DNA of 64,000 bases from Verpa conica (Eukaryota > Ascomycota > Pezizomycetes > Pezizales > Morchellaceae), in the NCBI GenBank assembly GCA_033030425.1, contig JAUFSD010000019.1, positions 124,001 through 188,000 on the forward strand, read 5' to 3'. The position numbers were made by a program, and so were the translations under genes. How positions within the stretch are numbered: the first letter of the stretch is position 1; the number at the start of each line of letters is the position of its first letter. A model generated the notes under the pieces. It ran no database searches and was not told where the DNA came from. It saw only the letters and a list, made by a program, of their open reading frames with translations. Positions 27,522 through 39,200 of this stretch are shown piece after piece.

Positions 27522-30500
27522 ATGCGTGTTCTTGTGGCTGATAGAGACTCCAATTCGTTGTGCGACGGCGATAGGACAACCAACCAGGCAGTTTTACGGA
27601 AGTTGCCGGTTGTTGAAAATTGGGAGGTCAAGCAGTCTTCCCACGTCAAGCCGATTGCGACTGAAGATTTCATACCGGTTGCACAATTCCCGACGGTCGT
27701 CCAATTGGACCTTTTAGCAAATGGACTGATTCCAGATCCATACATTGGCACGAACGAGGTATATAAGCTATTCCTAGCTATCAGACTCGCAACCAATCCA
27801 ATGTGATGTAACTAATGTCTACCTATAGCTTGACTGCCTCTGGATTAATGATGCGTCTTGGATATACCGTACACGCTTTCCACATCCTCAAAAAAGAAAT
27901 TATGGAGAAACTGTGGATCTGGTCTTTGAGGGGCTCGATACAGCTGTAGATGTATATCTCAATGGGGAGCACTTATTCTTCTCAAAAAGCATGTTCATCC
28001 CACGACGTGTCGATATTAGTGAACAGATCAGGGCAACAACCGGGGGTAAACAGCTTGAATTAGAGCTCCGATTCAGATCTCCGAGTAAGTTTGCAAAAGC
28101 AGAAGAGGAACGTATAGGGTTTAAGAAAGCCTCGACAGACGATACGTTGATGGGAGGGCATGCAAGGATGTATGCAAATTATTTTTCATATCACCACTAG
28201 TTGACCAAAAAAACTATCTCACATACTATATTATTGACACATTTAATGTACTAGGTACCTCCGTAAAGCTCAATATCACTGGGGTTGGGACTGGGGCCCA
28301 GCACTAGCCTCAACAGGGCCGTATCTTCCAATTTACCTTGAGATTTACCAATCACGAGTCTCGAATCTCAAAATCCTTCCCTCGGTGAACAGAGAACTCA
28401 ATAAAGCAACCATTCAAATAACAGCAGATATTCATGGATATACTGGAAAGCACCTGTTGGTTGAGCTCAAAGGACCCAAGGGCGGAATAGTAGAAAAGAA
28501 AATATTCAATATAATAGGAGAGGAGAAGGTTAGAGCTTTTAAAGGGATCATATCGGTCGATAACCCAGAGCTCTGGTGGCCACATACACACGGAGAACAA
28601 CCGCTATATAATATCAAAATAGACCTATTAGATAGTAATCAGGTATACACCATTCTACCCAAAAGCATCTATGTAGTCAATATATTAACTAATAATGGTA
28701 GGTACTACTTCATGAAATTAGTAAAACACTCGGTCTAAGACGTCTCCGCCTCCTCCAGACCCCACTGAGAAATGCTCCTGGGACGTCATTCACTTTTGAA
28801 ATAAACAACACTCAGATCTTTGCTGGTGGGTCGAATTGGATTCCGGGAGACTTCTTCCTTCCTCGTTTCACCCACCCGGTAGACAAATCAGAAAACTACC
28901 GTCGCTGGCTGAGGCTTGCAAAATCCGGGAACCAGAACATGATACGAGTTTGGGGAGGAGGTATTGTCGAGAATGACGAGTTCTACAATATATGCGATGA
29001 GCTGGGACTCATTGTGTGGCAAGATCTGTTATTTGCTTGTGGGAATTACCCCGCTCATGATGAATACTGCGACCTTGTAAGAGAGGAAACGATAACGCAG
29101 GTCACGAGGATTATATACCATCCATCGCTGGTGCTTATTTGTGGTGATAACGAAGATCTCTGGCTCTCCAAGGAGTTCGGGTGGGATTACAACCCGGAGG
29201 ATAAGAACGTTACAGACTGGATGAAGGGTAACTTCCAACACCGGAAGATATTAGAAATAACCTTACCGCAAGCCTTGAAAGAAGTGGGGATAGAAAAGAC
29301 CGGAGTAGAGTACTGGGAAAGTAGTCCATTTAGCGGAGAAGGAGTAGAGGCAAACTCCAAAATCAAGGGCGACACTCATATCTGGGGCTAGTTACCCAAA
29401 CCCTGCCTATTAAAGTTCCCTAATAACTAATAGTTTTTTTTTCAGACGTCTGGCACGGACCAATGCATCCATACCAGTCATACAAGCCCCTCGGCGGCCG
29501 ATTTGTCTCCGAATTCGGCTTTGAATCACCCCCAAACATCCGAACAATTAAGCACATGCTACCAGACCCCAAAACACGACAATCCCAATCTCTAGAATTC
29601 CTAGCTCACGATAAAGGGCCAGGCGCAGAACGGCGCGCAACAATGTACATGGGTGAAAACTTCCGATTCAGGATGGACCCACTCGAAGATTACCTCTATT
29701 GTGCCCAGCTGCTTCAAGCCGAAGCCGTCGGGTTTGCCGTCAACACATGGAGAAGGGAGTTTAAAGGCCCAGGAGAAGAACTCTGTTCTGGCGCGCTGGT
29801 ATGGCAGTTGAACGATAAGTATGTCTGTTACGTATATCCCCGTACTCAACGATAGAGCTTACGTTTTTTTTTTTTTGGTGAACCAATAGCTGGCCTGCGA
29901 TTTCTTGGGCTATAGTGGATTACTACTTCCGCCCGAAGCCTGCATTCTACGTCCTCAAACGTGCACTAGCCACTTTCTCAATCGGCATAGAACGAATCGT
30001 TACTAAGAAGAACATCAATATTCTACGCTCTTATCCTGAAGAAAAATCAAAAATCTCGATATGGGCCACTTCTTCGTCTCTGTCCGAGAAAGAGGTGAAC
30101 ATAAAGCTTTCGGCTTTCGATATCGAGTCCGGAAAGCCGGTAGAGGGGTTTTTCCCTCGCTGCATCAAAGGAACGCTGAAACCAAACTGCTCTACAGAAT
30201 TTATAACGTTGACTATACCGGATGCAGAGAAAACAGTCGTAGTGGGCTATCTATACTCTACAGCGGAGGATGCTCCACTACTGGCAAGATTCGTGTCCTG
30301 GCCGGACCCTCTGAAGTTTTTGAAGTTCTCAGAGGATCCAAAGATTTCAATCGTAGTGAAGGAGAAAGAAAATAGAGTTATCGTGACTGCCAAGGCCCCA
30401 GTGAAGGGTCTGGTGTTAGCGGTAAGGGATGATGATAATGGAGAGGACGCAGAGTGGGAGGATAACGGGGTTGATCTAGTATCAGATGAAGAACTTGTGG

Positions 30501-30592
30501 TAGGAGTAAAAGGGTTGAAAGGGAGGGACATCTGCGCTAGGTGGTTGTGTGACTGGGAGACAAAGTCAAAAGTCGAGGTTTCGGCTGTCTAA
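27522..30592 (+). CDS. Beta-mannosidase, glycoside hydrolase family 2
   Basis: Six exons fit in phase: 27522-27758, 27829-28169, 28255-28642, 28702-29386, 29446-29818 and 29890-30592, giving about 908 residues. Landmarks in order: NWEVKQ and LDLLANGLIPDPYIGTNE, WIYRTRF, RKAQYHWGWDWGPAL, WWPHTHGEQPLYN, SKTLGLRRL, FAGGSNWIPGD, NMIRVWGGGI. The acid/base Glu is in ICGDNEDLW and the nucleophile Glu in GGRFVSEFGFES. The set matches fungal GH2 beta-mannosidases of the intracellular type, which remove terminal beta-mannose from manno-oligosaccharides. No signal peptide is seen after the chosen start. The junction restoring HIWDVWHG needs a GC donor at 29387, because no GT gives an open frame. Usual NDCWP reads NDNWP here. 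Confidence 0.93.
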
Positions 30593-30957
30593 AGATCAAG
30601 TATTATCCGTGGTTTATATTTGATAGTAAAATTATTTGCTATAGTGTAAAAGAGTACAATTATAAAATTAGTCAAAAAGAGTCGCCTAGGTAGGGAATAA
30701 ACAGAGGAAGTCCCAGATACAATTGTAATCTCAGTAGACCAATAGATTACGAACTGGAGCCCCATAAATATCATCACCTGGGCTAAAGAATATCTAGCGT
30801 AAGACCTAGTGGTTCTAAAAAAACCTAATGTATACTTAATAGTATTCAACACGAATACAGCCAGATCACTTGAATATCTAGCAACTCAAGACCTAACAAA
30901 TAGCTACAGAATTCCGTTGCTCCAAAAAAGTGATCCAATTCAGCAGATAATTCCACA
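30593..30957. other. Short spacer between beta-mannosidase and the cullin remnant
   Basis: The stretch lies between converging genes. I find no continuation of the cullin and no other gene. Confidence 0.5.
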
Positions 30958-32083
30958 CTAGGTATCTCCCTTAAAAGGATTCGAACCCACAATAGCTTGA
31001 GGATCCTCCGATACCCTCGAGAGCAACCGGGACACAGTACCGCTATTCACTCCCTCCAGCTCTGAAAGTAAAAGCAACATAGAATGCTCCTTGATGAGAA
31101 CTTTCTCGCAAACACTTAAAAGACGTACACGAATATCAGGTAGATACTTCTGAGCTCTTTCCTCCTCCTCAGCTAACCAAACCCCAACCTAAAATCATAT
31201 ATAAACCCGATTAGCGAAACAAAAAAAAAAAAGATAAACCTAGTTAACACCCTCAAAAAAATTCCATTCAACTTACCTTCTCAACATACTTCGCCACAGA
31301 GTTCTCCGCCAAAAACCGTTTCGACTCCGCCCTGTAGTAAGCCTCCGCGGAGTCCAACAACACTGCCGCGAAATAAACCTCAAACAAGTCAACCTTCGGC
31401 TTATTAGGAACTCTTTCCTTCCCAAGGGCAGCCAGAGCGTCCACAAGACCCTTAATCGTTATGCCTGCTGTTTCTATCGCCTCTCCTTTGCGTTGCTTCT
31501 CGACCAACTCCACCACCTCACCTACCATCCGCACCTGCACACTCTCAAAGAAGGTCCTCCAGTATATCAAACAGAGCTATCATCACACATAAGCACACGC
31601 ACCCCCCCCCCCCCCTCTCAACCAATGCAAAAAGAAAAACTCACAGAATTGACAGGATACGCGCGCAGACCCGCCTTGGTCGCTTTCGGTACCCAGTGGC
31701 GATTAAGGTACCTAAACAAATGATTGACATACCTCGAAGCAGCCGAATACCGCTCCCACTCCCTAACGTAAAAGACAAATAGTTTCTCTCCAGAACATTC
31801 TAAAGATTCCTAACACCCACCACCAAAGAGAGAGAGATAGAAAATCTTATTAGAACCTCTAGCTAGTCATTTTTTAAACTCCCCTCCCCCCCACATACTG
31901 TCATTGCTCGCTCACCTTTAATAGCCTCGAGATATGGTTTTCGAGATACTGTGTAATCCAATCATATAACTGTGTACCCCCACGGCTTTCCGTATTGCGG
32001 CGCCGGTTTGATGCACTGACCTCCGAGTATTGTGGCGTATTCGGGGGGGGCGCACCGGTTGTTGAAATTTTATAGATAGTGCT
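30958..32083 (-). pseudogene. Truncated cullin: N-terminal repeats only
   Basis: Four exon-like blocks on the minus strand match the N-terminal cullin repeats. The first (about 32083-31916) reads QLYDWITQYLENHISRLL. The second (31809-31645) reads FYVREWERY and YVNHLFRYLNRHWV. The third (31576-31277) reads YWRTFFESVQVR and YYRAESKRFLAENSVAKYV. The fourth (31188-30958) reads EEEERAQKYLP and CEKVLIKEHSMLLLSEL, and stops. All three introns keep phase 0. A normal cullin has about 750 residues with a C-terminal domain that binds the RING protein and carries the neddylation Lys. None of that is present, and the frame ends at about residue 290. The start codon was not found with confidence. It could be a decaying copy or an expressed N-terminal fragment that still binds adaptors. 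Confidence 0.7.
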
Positions 32084-33808
32084 AGGGAGATACTTCCTGA
32101 TTAGGTACTTGTTTGAGTAGTGGCAAGTAAGGAGTAGCTATGTAGCATGATCGAATGAGAGAGAGAGGGGGAGCCATACGTATATATACCCGAGTACTAA
32201 GTGAGGATTATCAGCTGTAATTACCAAACCCTAAAGGAACCGAGAAAAACAAACAGTTTGCATACTAATGGGGGCAGTTGGGGCCTCCATGATCTTCCCA
32301 ATCTCTGTACCGAGGTAGCTCAGTCTTGGTTATAGGTTTAGCCAAGTGGTTAACTTCCTTTAGATCAGGCCATGCACAACTGACCTCTCAGCAAGGTTAT
32401 ATCCTCTAGTAGCCATGTTGTAAAGCTAAAGTGGTTGGGGGCAAAGGATAAAGAGGAAGCGATGGTGAGACCAGATACAAGAACCTCGCCTAGAAATGCT
32501 GACAGAGAACTATACTTGCTGTTGTACTATGGCTGTCGGGATAAGCAGTAGAGTACTTACAATTCAAGCCAAAGCCACATAGAGCGCCACATAAGTCAAT
32601 CCGCCCTAGCCCTTGGAATAATACCTAGTACATAGCACGCTACATATATTACTACTACTACTCTACCTACTAAGAGCTTACAAGGGAATTATATATAACC
32701 ACAATCTATCTGATCTAGCCATATACCAACTGTAGCTGTCACGTGAAGACCACGTAATATCTTTGTCACACTAGCTAGTGATCCTCCATAAGAGGATCAT
32801 CCCTCCGATTCAGGAGGAGAACAATAACATTCTTGAGTTTGTCATCTTTTGATCAAATTTAGTAGAGAGCTAGTCTTTCCGCTGGCAGTCGAGTCTTGGG
32901 GACCACAGCCAGCCATCACAGTAGCCCTCAAACACTCAAAAATATAGTAAGAAAACTCATTAACAAGAGAACTAATACTAGCTCTAGACCTAACTTTTTT
33001 TGCTTTTTTTAAAAAATTCATGCTCTAGGCCCCCTTTCATCCCAAAAAACCTGCAATTACATGTACCTTTAATTCCTATAAACGAACCTCATCCAAAATC
33101 GCACTCTAGCTTCACAACCAAAGCAAACAAACACACGAGTGATACTGCATGACACTAACATCAACCCACTCCCCTCAGCCCGGAACAAAAATAAGATCCC
33201 AGACCACCCACACAGGGTTAAAGCTTAGCTAAGCCCCCCAAAGACATGGGGCTCACGATATCAACCCTGACCCTGTATATCTAAAAGTAATCCATGTCAG
33301 AAATCATCACTATCAAAGCCTCAGAGACCCGATTAATCCCGGCCGATAATTAATCATCGCCTATTCCAACGTCACCCGATAAGCTATAAAGAAGTAGGTT
33401 ATGAAGGCGCCAATATCTTACTGTATCTAATCACATTTATATATGTATTTCCGCTAAATCAGGCCATGCGCGCGGGCCCCACATGGACTTGGTCTGCAAA
33501 ATTCATACAATCATAAAAGCGCATTATTCATTGAAACGAAACTCCAGTATTAACACTCGCCACCCCCGCATTCCTACTCTAGTTTACCCGTTACAAGTCT
33601 TCCGTTGCCCATTTATAAATACAAGAAAAGGGAATAAGATACCGATATATACATTAGTAGATATAGTGTAGTTCAACCAGACGCTCCGTAAATGCAAGGA
33701 AACCGAAAAGAAAAATGAATGTCAAAAACACCTCAAAATGAACCATATTCTATGTACTTTGCTTCCCCCATCTCTACAGTCACGCGCACCGATCTTCCAA
33801 CACCCCAA
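32084..33808. other. Spacer without recognisable gene
   Basis: Between the cullin remnant and the surface protein gene I see no gene or RNA. The 5' exon of the cullin, if one exists, would lie in the first few hundred bases. Confidence 0.5.
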
Positions 33809-35271
33809 CTATCGAATAACTCCCCCATGCCCACTACTCCCGGGATCCGCATTATAATCCATCCAACTCAAAACATGTGTATTCGGATCCTGTGGCGGCG
33901 GTGGCGGTGGTGGTGGTGCCAGTGAACTCGAAGCCCGAGTTGGTTTCCTCCTCAGACTATTAAGGTTCGCCCTCATTCCCGGCCACCCGCCCCCCCTCAA
34001 ATTTGAATTCTGCTCTGGCTGTCCCCACGATTGCTGCCCTGGCCTCGGACTCCCTCCTGCCGTGCTTGTCTCACTATAATGTGTCTCCCTCATGGGCGAC
34101 AACACAGCTCCTGTACTCGAATTTGATACCTCAGATGGTAGCTCTGGGGTTGGCGACCACGCACTACTTGATGTCCTGGTGGTGTGGTAGAGGGGTGTTG
34201 ACACGGCTGAGAGTTCTGAGGGGGCGGTAACAGCATCCGAGTCCAGCTCGACCATATTGTACGGCAAATGGACATTTGGATGTAGTGGGGCGAATGACTG
34301 AGCTGGCATTTCCGTGAACCCTGGTAGTGGAGGCGGGGATCCAGGTGTATCGGGGACTTTTGTATCATCGCGGTAATGAGCATCTGTATCACCACCCCTC
34401 CTCTTGAGAAACCCAAATCCGAAGAATCCAGCTTTTGCCGGGTTAGGACTGTCGGGAGATGCCATGGAATTTACGTTGCTACCGCTAGCGTGCTTTTTAG
34501 GGAAAATACCCGCAAAGAAACCTAGAGAGAGTTAGTAAATAGTTGAGGAGGAGAGTAGGCAAGAGGTTGGGTACCAGCAATACCATTAGATCTCTCAGAA
34601 ACAGCCCCATATGGTGGCGAGGCGTTATGCTCCCTCCGTCTTCCGCGTATAAAAAAGAATGCAGCTACCAAAATAATGAGGAATACAACACCGGCGACAG
34701 CCCCTCCGATGATGGGGCCCATGTTGTTTCCCGACTCTGAGGTCTCAGAAGCCCCAGCGACAGCTGTTGACGTGGTCGGGCCGCTGGTAACGGTTGCAGT
34801 CGAGTCACCATTGAGCGATATTGTGATTGTACGTCCACCAGTTGTTTCTATCACAATGGTATCCGTACCCCTAACCGTTGTGGTAACTCTAGTTTCTTGA
34901 GGCGAAACTGTACCCCCATCTGCGGTGGTGAGAGTAGGTGAGAGAGTGATCGTGGTAAGTGGACTGGCTGTTGTGGTAAGAGGGCTGGTTGTTGTAGGAG
35001 TGGATGTTATCCTTGGAGTAGTAGATGTGGGGGTAGTAGATGTGGGAGTAGTAGATGTGGGAGTCTCCCTTGGCGTCGTTGTTATTATCCGCTGTGTTGG
35101 AGACGTTGTAGATACCGCATCTAAGTTTGTTCCCTGACTTGCAGCAGGACAGACACCATCTGTGCACGGGTCCATTGAGCAGCATCCTCTGAATCCAGGG
35201 CCGTTTGAGCAGACATACCAGGCGAAGCCGGATGCACAGCTCTGCCGCTTCTCCAGCCACAGGACACCCAT
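33809..35271 (-). CDS. Single-pass Thr/Ser-rich surface protein with Cys-rich ectodomain
   Basis: Exon 1 is 35271-34575 and exon 2 is 34521-33809. The phase fits (GIA-G-FFAGIFPKK), giving about 469 residues. The N-terminal part has eight Cys within about 30 residues (from SCASGFAWYVC to DGVCPA). A long Thr/Ser/Pro stretch follows with TSTTP repeats, likely O-glycosylated. A transmembrane helix (MGPIIGGAVAGVVFLIILVA, then FFFIRGRRR) is followed by a cytoplasmic tail with Pro-rich runs and an eight-Pro tract. This layout matches fungal wall-stress or mating-type surface sensors such as the Mid2/WSC-like group. Which one cannot be told. The first residues (MGVLWLEKRQ) do not make a signal peptide, and KRQ looks like a site after a pro-peptide. 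An upstream exon with the signal may therefore be missing from this model. Confidence 0.75.
35016..35063 (-). repeat. 15-bp minisatellite encoding TSTTP
   Basis: Three adjacent copies of a 15-bp unit (plus strand GTAGTAGATGTGGGA) encode TSTTP in the Thr-rich region of the surface protein. One copy has a single change. The unit is a multiple of three, so gain or loss of copies keeps the frame. Confidence 0.8.
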
Positions 35272-36120
35272 TTTGGGGGGGTATCGGAGGTTTATGTCAA
35301 GTAGTCACCCAGAGCAGAGAGATGAGGGAGCTGTAGCGAGGAGGGGTATAGAGGATTCTGGATGGATGTTAGATGAGGGGTTAATGGCTATCTGATTAAT
35401 AATTAATGATGAAAAGTAATAGATGATGGATTAGACGGATGGTAAAGTGATAGATGAGGGATCAATGGAAGGACCGGTGAGTTGATGGAGTCGATGGACA
35501 GAGGAGTGGAAGCTGGGGAGAGGACAGATGATGAACGGGCAAAGGATGGAGTCGTGGTTGGGCCAGCGGACAGCGGACAGAGTCGTGGTTGGACAGATGG
35601 ATTAAAGATCAGATGCGAGTGAGGGGAGACAGACAGACGGAGGCCAGAGCCAGAGGAGAAGCAGCTCCATCCATCCACCCATACATAAATACCGCCCCAC
35701 TCGTGTGTGCTGCTGCATGTTGCTCTAAAGTTGGGAGTGCAGTGCGTGCAGTGCAGTGCAGGGGTCCCGGGCCCAAGCGAATTAATCCCTGTGCACGTGT
35801 CCGGGGCAGTGTTCCCTGGGTGAGGTGAGGAGAGTGTTCATTTAGGTGCTGTTCATTTAGGTGCCAGGCCGGGCTCTAGAAGGAATCAATACAGCAGTAC
35901 AACCAATACACACAAACCCAGCCACCTGTTTACCCCCCCGAGTGATTCCCCGTGACTACAATCACCGTTTATGATCACCGTTTCATACCATGCACCCAGC
36001 CAATACCACCCGCAGCCAAACTGACAACAAACACCAAATCGAAACGGACACGAGTACATAACTCTACATACATGACGTGACCTCGGTGTGCTGTACAGCA
36101 GTCGGTCGCGCTTGCGCTTA

Positions 36121-36263
36121 CTCGGGGCAGGCAAGAAGTACCCGACAATGCAAGTCTTATTCTTACCAATCGATAGGCGTATTTTGCTCACTAGAGAGGT
36201 TTCCTCAAATAAAGAGCCCTTGCCCAAGACTTGCATTATCGGGTACTTGTTGCCTGCCCCGAG
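36121..36263. mobile_element. MITE-like element with about 40-bp near-perfect inverted ends (143 bp)
   Basis: The left end starts CTCGGGGCAGGCAAGAAGTA and the right end, as complement, CTCGGGGCAGGCAACAAGTA. The match goes on through CCCGA-AATGCAAGTCTT with two differences over about 40 bp. TA lies directly outside both ends (36119-36120 and 36264-36265). With arms this similar, the element is probably fairly young. Confidence 0.82.
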
Positions 36264-39200
36264 TACAACCCAATTGAACCCGGTCCTGTAGCAAACGCGT
36301 CTGCATTTGCAGCAAGCCTGAAAATCTTTTCTTTTTCTTTTCCCGCGACAGTTTACCGACAAGCAAGGTACCGTTACCAGCAAAAGGGCATTTCAAGCCT
36401 CCTGTTGCCTGTCGCAAGTTTGTAAGTTTAAGTCTCAGGCAGGGGATCGCGCCAGGTACTTGAGCTTGTTTATCCCAGGTACTGGCCCCCTGCCATCGTA
36501 CTAGGGCAATGTTTAATAAGTACATGTAGTATAGTACTGGGAGCTAATCGGAAGCCAGTGTTCAACCTCGAATACTGATATATACAGGAGTCACTTTAAT
36601 TCCTGTTTTTTATAAAAGTGGCGAGCGGCCCTTATGGTTGATGAAATATATCAATTACACTTGCCAGCCCATCAGAGCTTTGGTTCGCATGAAACATGTC
36701 TTTCCTTTAAAATACACCAGATATAGAAACCCACGGAATACCTACTCTTATTTGTACCTATTTAGTCTTGATACGTGCCCTAACATAAATAGAAACCCTT
36801 TTCAATAATATTAGACCACCTAAAGCCTATTACGATAAAAACCTACACCAGCACGATATCTCGCCGCGCTTATCAAGCGCGGCATATGAAAGCGTGTTTT
36901 TTTTCCATCCACATAAACCAGTACACCCAATACCATCAACAAACCCCCGGAACCATACAAAAGAACACCACCCCACAAAACTCCAGCCCCCTCAACAGCT
37001 ATACAATAAGATGATCATGTCAATATCCGCAAACCAGCTGAGACACACAAAAACAATTCGGCCGGATATCTACTGCACTAGTCGATACACCTATTAGCAT
37101 ATCGGACCAAGAGTATCCACGAAATCTGCAACGCAGCCCCCGATGCCCCAATAAGCTTCCCTTTCTATGTCTCGGAGTGGTTTCCCTGGGTCATGTTGAA
37201 TCGAAACCTGCACACAGGTTTTCAGCAGATACGATGGCAGTTCTAGCACAAACAGAGAACCAATCGGAGCAAAACAAAAACAAAAAAACAATCACTAAAG
37301 CATACCCACACCCTCGGGGGCTCCCAGAAAGCCTCCGAATACCACATAATGCATAAATGAAAAAAAAAAAAAACTTACCTAAATAGCACCGATCCCCGCT
37401 GAAGCCTTGTCTCTTTCTCTCTTTCTCTTAGGAGGGGGGGGAGGCTCGGGGGCAAAACCAGCAGGAACCCGATCGAAGGATCATTTGATACTTACTACTC
37501 CAGAACACACTTCTGCATCTACCCATAAAAAAACCAAAACCAAAACCGTAACCGCAATAACCGTTATCTGACATCCGCCACATAATGTACTTTGTGTCAC
37601 GTATCCCCCCGTTGGTGCGTGATCTATTTTCGTACCACATGTAAGACAAGTTCAATCGCGACAAGAAACGTGATGCGGCTCAACGATCTCAATGCGGGGT
37701 TAACGGTATCTCCTCCCCCCCCGGCACCCCTAACGAGCGGTTAACCGATAGCCCGGTGGCGGCCGGTTGGATTTGTGGTTCCCGCACCTCTGAGGTGTAG
37801 ACCACCCACATGTATCCTAAAATAATTGTGACGAACTTCTAAAATAGGGATACAACTTACATGTAAAGCTTGGTCTTCCCCCCCACTCAACCCAACTGAG
37901 CCTTTTAAGTTATCTTCACGACTAGGGGGATGTCCTATCTGGGTAAACGAGCACTTATAGGGGTGGGTTTATGGATGACTTAGCGGTTCTGGGAATTAAA
38001 ACCTACCGCGCTAGCCTCTTGTGTGCGCGGGATAAATGCATTATGATGGACACAACACGATAGCTTTTGGGAGTAGAAGCTCAAGAGCAAGTTTTTTTTA
38101 TGCGGTCAGGGGTATTTATGTACAACATTTCATGCTCTATATAGCTAACAATACTATCACAGCATCATAGCTAAAATCACAGAACTCGAACCCCCTCAAG
38201 GCGAGCATTATTCAATAACATATACTTATATAAAGCGAAAGTAGATATTGGTAGTAAACCCCTTAGAGTACGTAAATCAGGCATCTACAAACACTACTAC
38301 TCCAAGACAGCTACCCCTTTATCCGGTAAGACTCACATGTAGTCTTCCTATGTAGGCTAGTGTAAAGCACCAGGAGAGAGTGAAATATGCGGATCTCGCT
38401 TCATATGGAGTGGAGTGTTGGTTTGTCGGAGCACATAGCACATTACTATAAATCGGCCGGTTTGTAAGTTCCATCTGCGGATGAAATTTTTCCTGAGGCT
38501 GGGTAGGGACATATTTAGATTAGGGGTCATTAAAATCACAACCCCCCCCCCCCTTTCTCTCACATGAGCACCCCTATTGTTTACACTAATTATGTATTAG
38601 TCAATAGAAGAGGCAGTTTATACACCGGTAGATACTTCATATGCTTGGCCACATGCAGGTAAACGAAGTAGGTGGTAGATACAGTAAAGAGATCCGGTTT
38701 CCAATACCCGAAGTATCAGTCACAAGGTGAACGGCTATACAGGATTTAGGCTCAGGAGGTGCTACCTTTGAGTTCTGGCCAGAGGTTACACAAATCGTGA
38801 ATTAAAATAAAGACGGCACAAACCGCCAGCTCATTTCAACCTTGCTATAACTAGCAAAAAATAAAATTAATGAATTAAACCCCCTTCCAAAAAAGGGTTT
38901 TTTTTTGTGGAAACGACAATAAGTACAGTTCACACCAAGAGCTAGGGTTCTCGTCCCGTGCTTCTTGTGCTCCCACAGAACGAGGTCATTATGGGCTAAG
39001 TGTAGCCCTGGTATCAGTTTGTGATTTCATACTTGTTTTTTGACTCTCTAGATGAAATTTACGCGCGGGTTGGTGATATAAGACCTTTTGAAACTGCCAT
39101 TGGCCCTAAGACAACACTTGGGTTTTTCCTACCTTGTTTTAGTAGGTTAGCTAAGGCTGATAGTATAGCGATTTATCACATTCATGGCGTATCACTCGAT

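Noticed and set aside
30966..31060. A tRNA-like B-box (GGGTTCGAATCC on the minus strand) inside the cullin remnant
   Set aside because: The flanking bases do not pair as a T stem (GTGGG against CCTTT), no A-box or acceptor stem fits, and the stretch reads through as cullin sequence. It is a chance match.
32300..32400. GGTAGCTCAG and AAGTGGTTAA strings resembling tRNA D-arm parts
   Set aside because: No cloverleaf could be drawn. The strings are isolated.
35403..35678. Ser/Pro-rich frame upstream of the surface protein, considered as its signal-peptide exon
   Set aside because: It lacks a hydrophobic core and arises from GATGGA-type low-complexity sequence.
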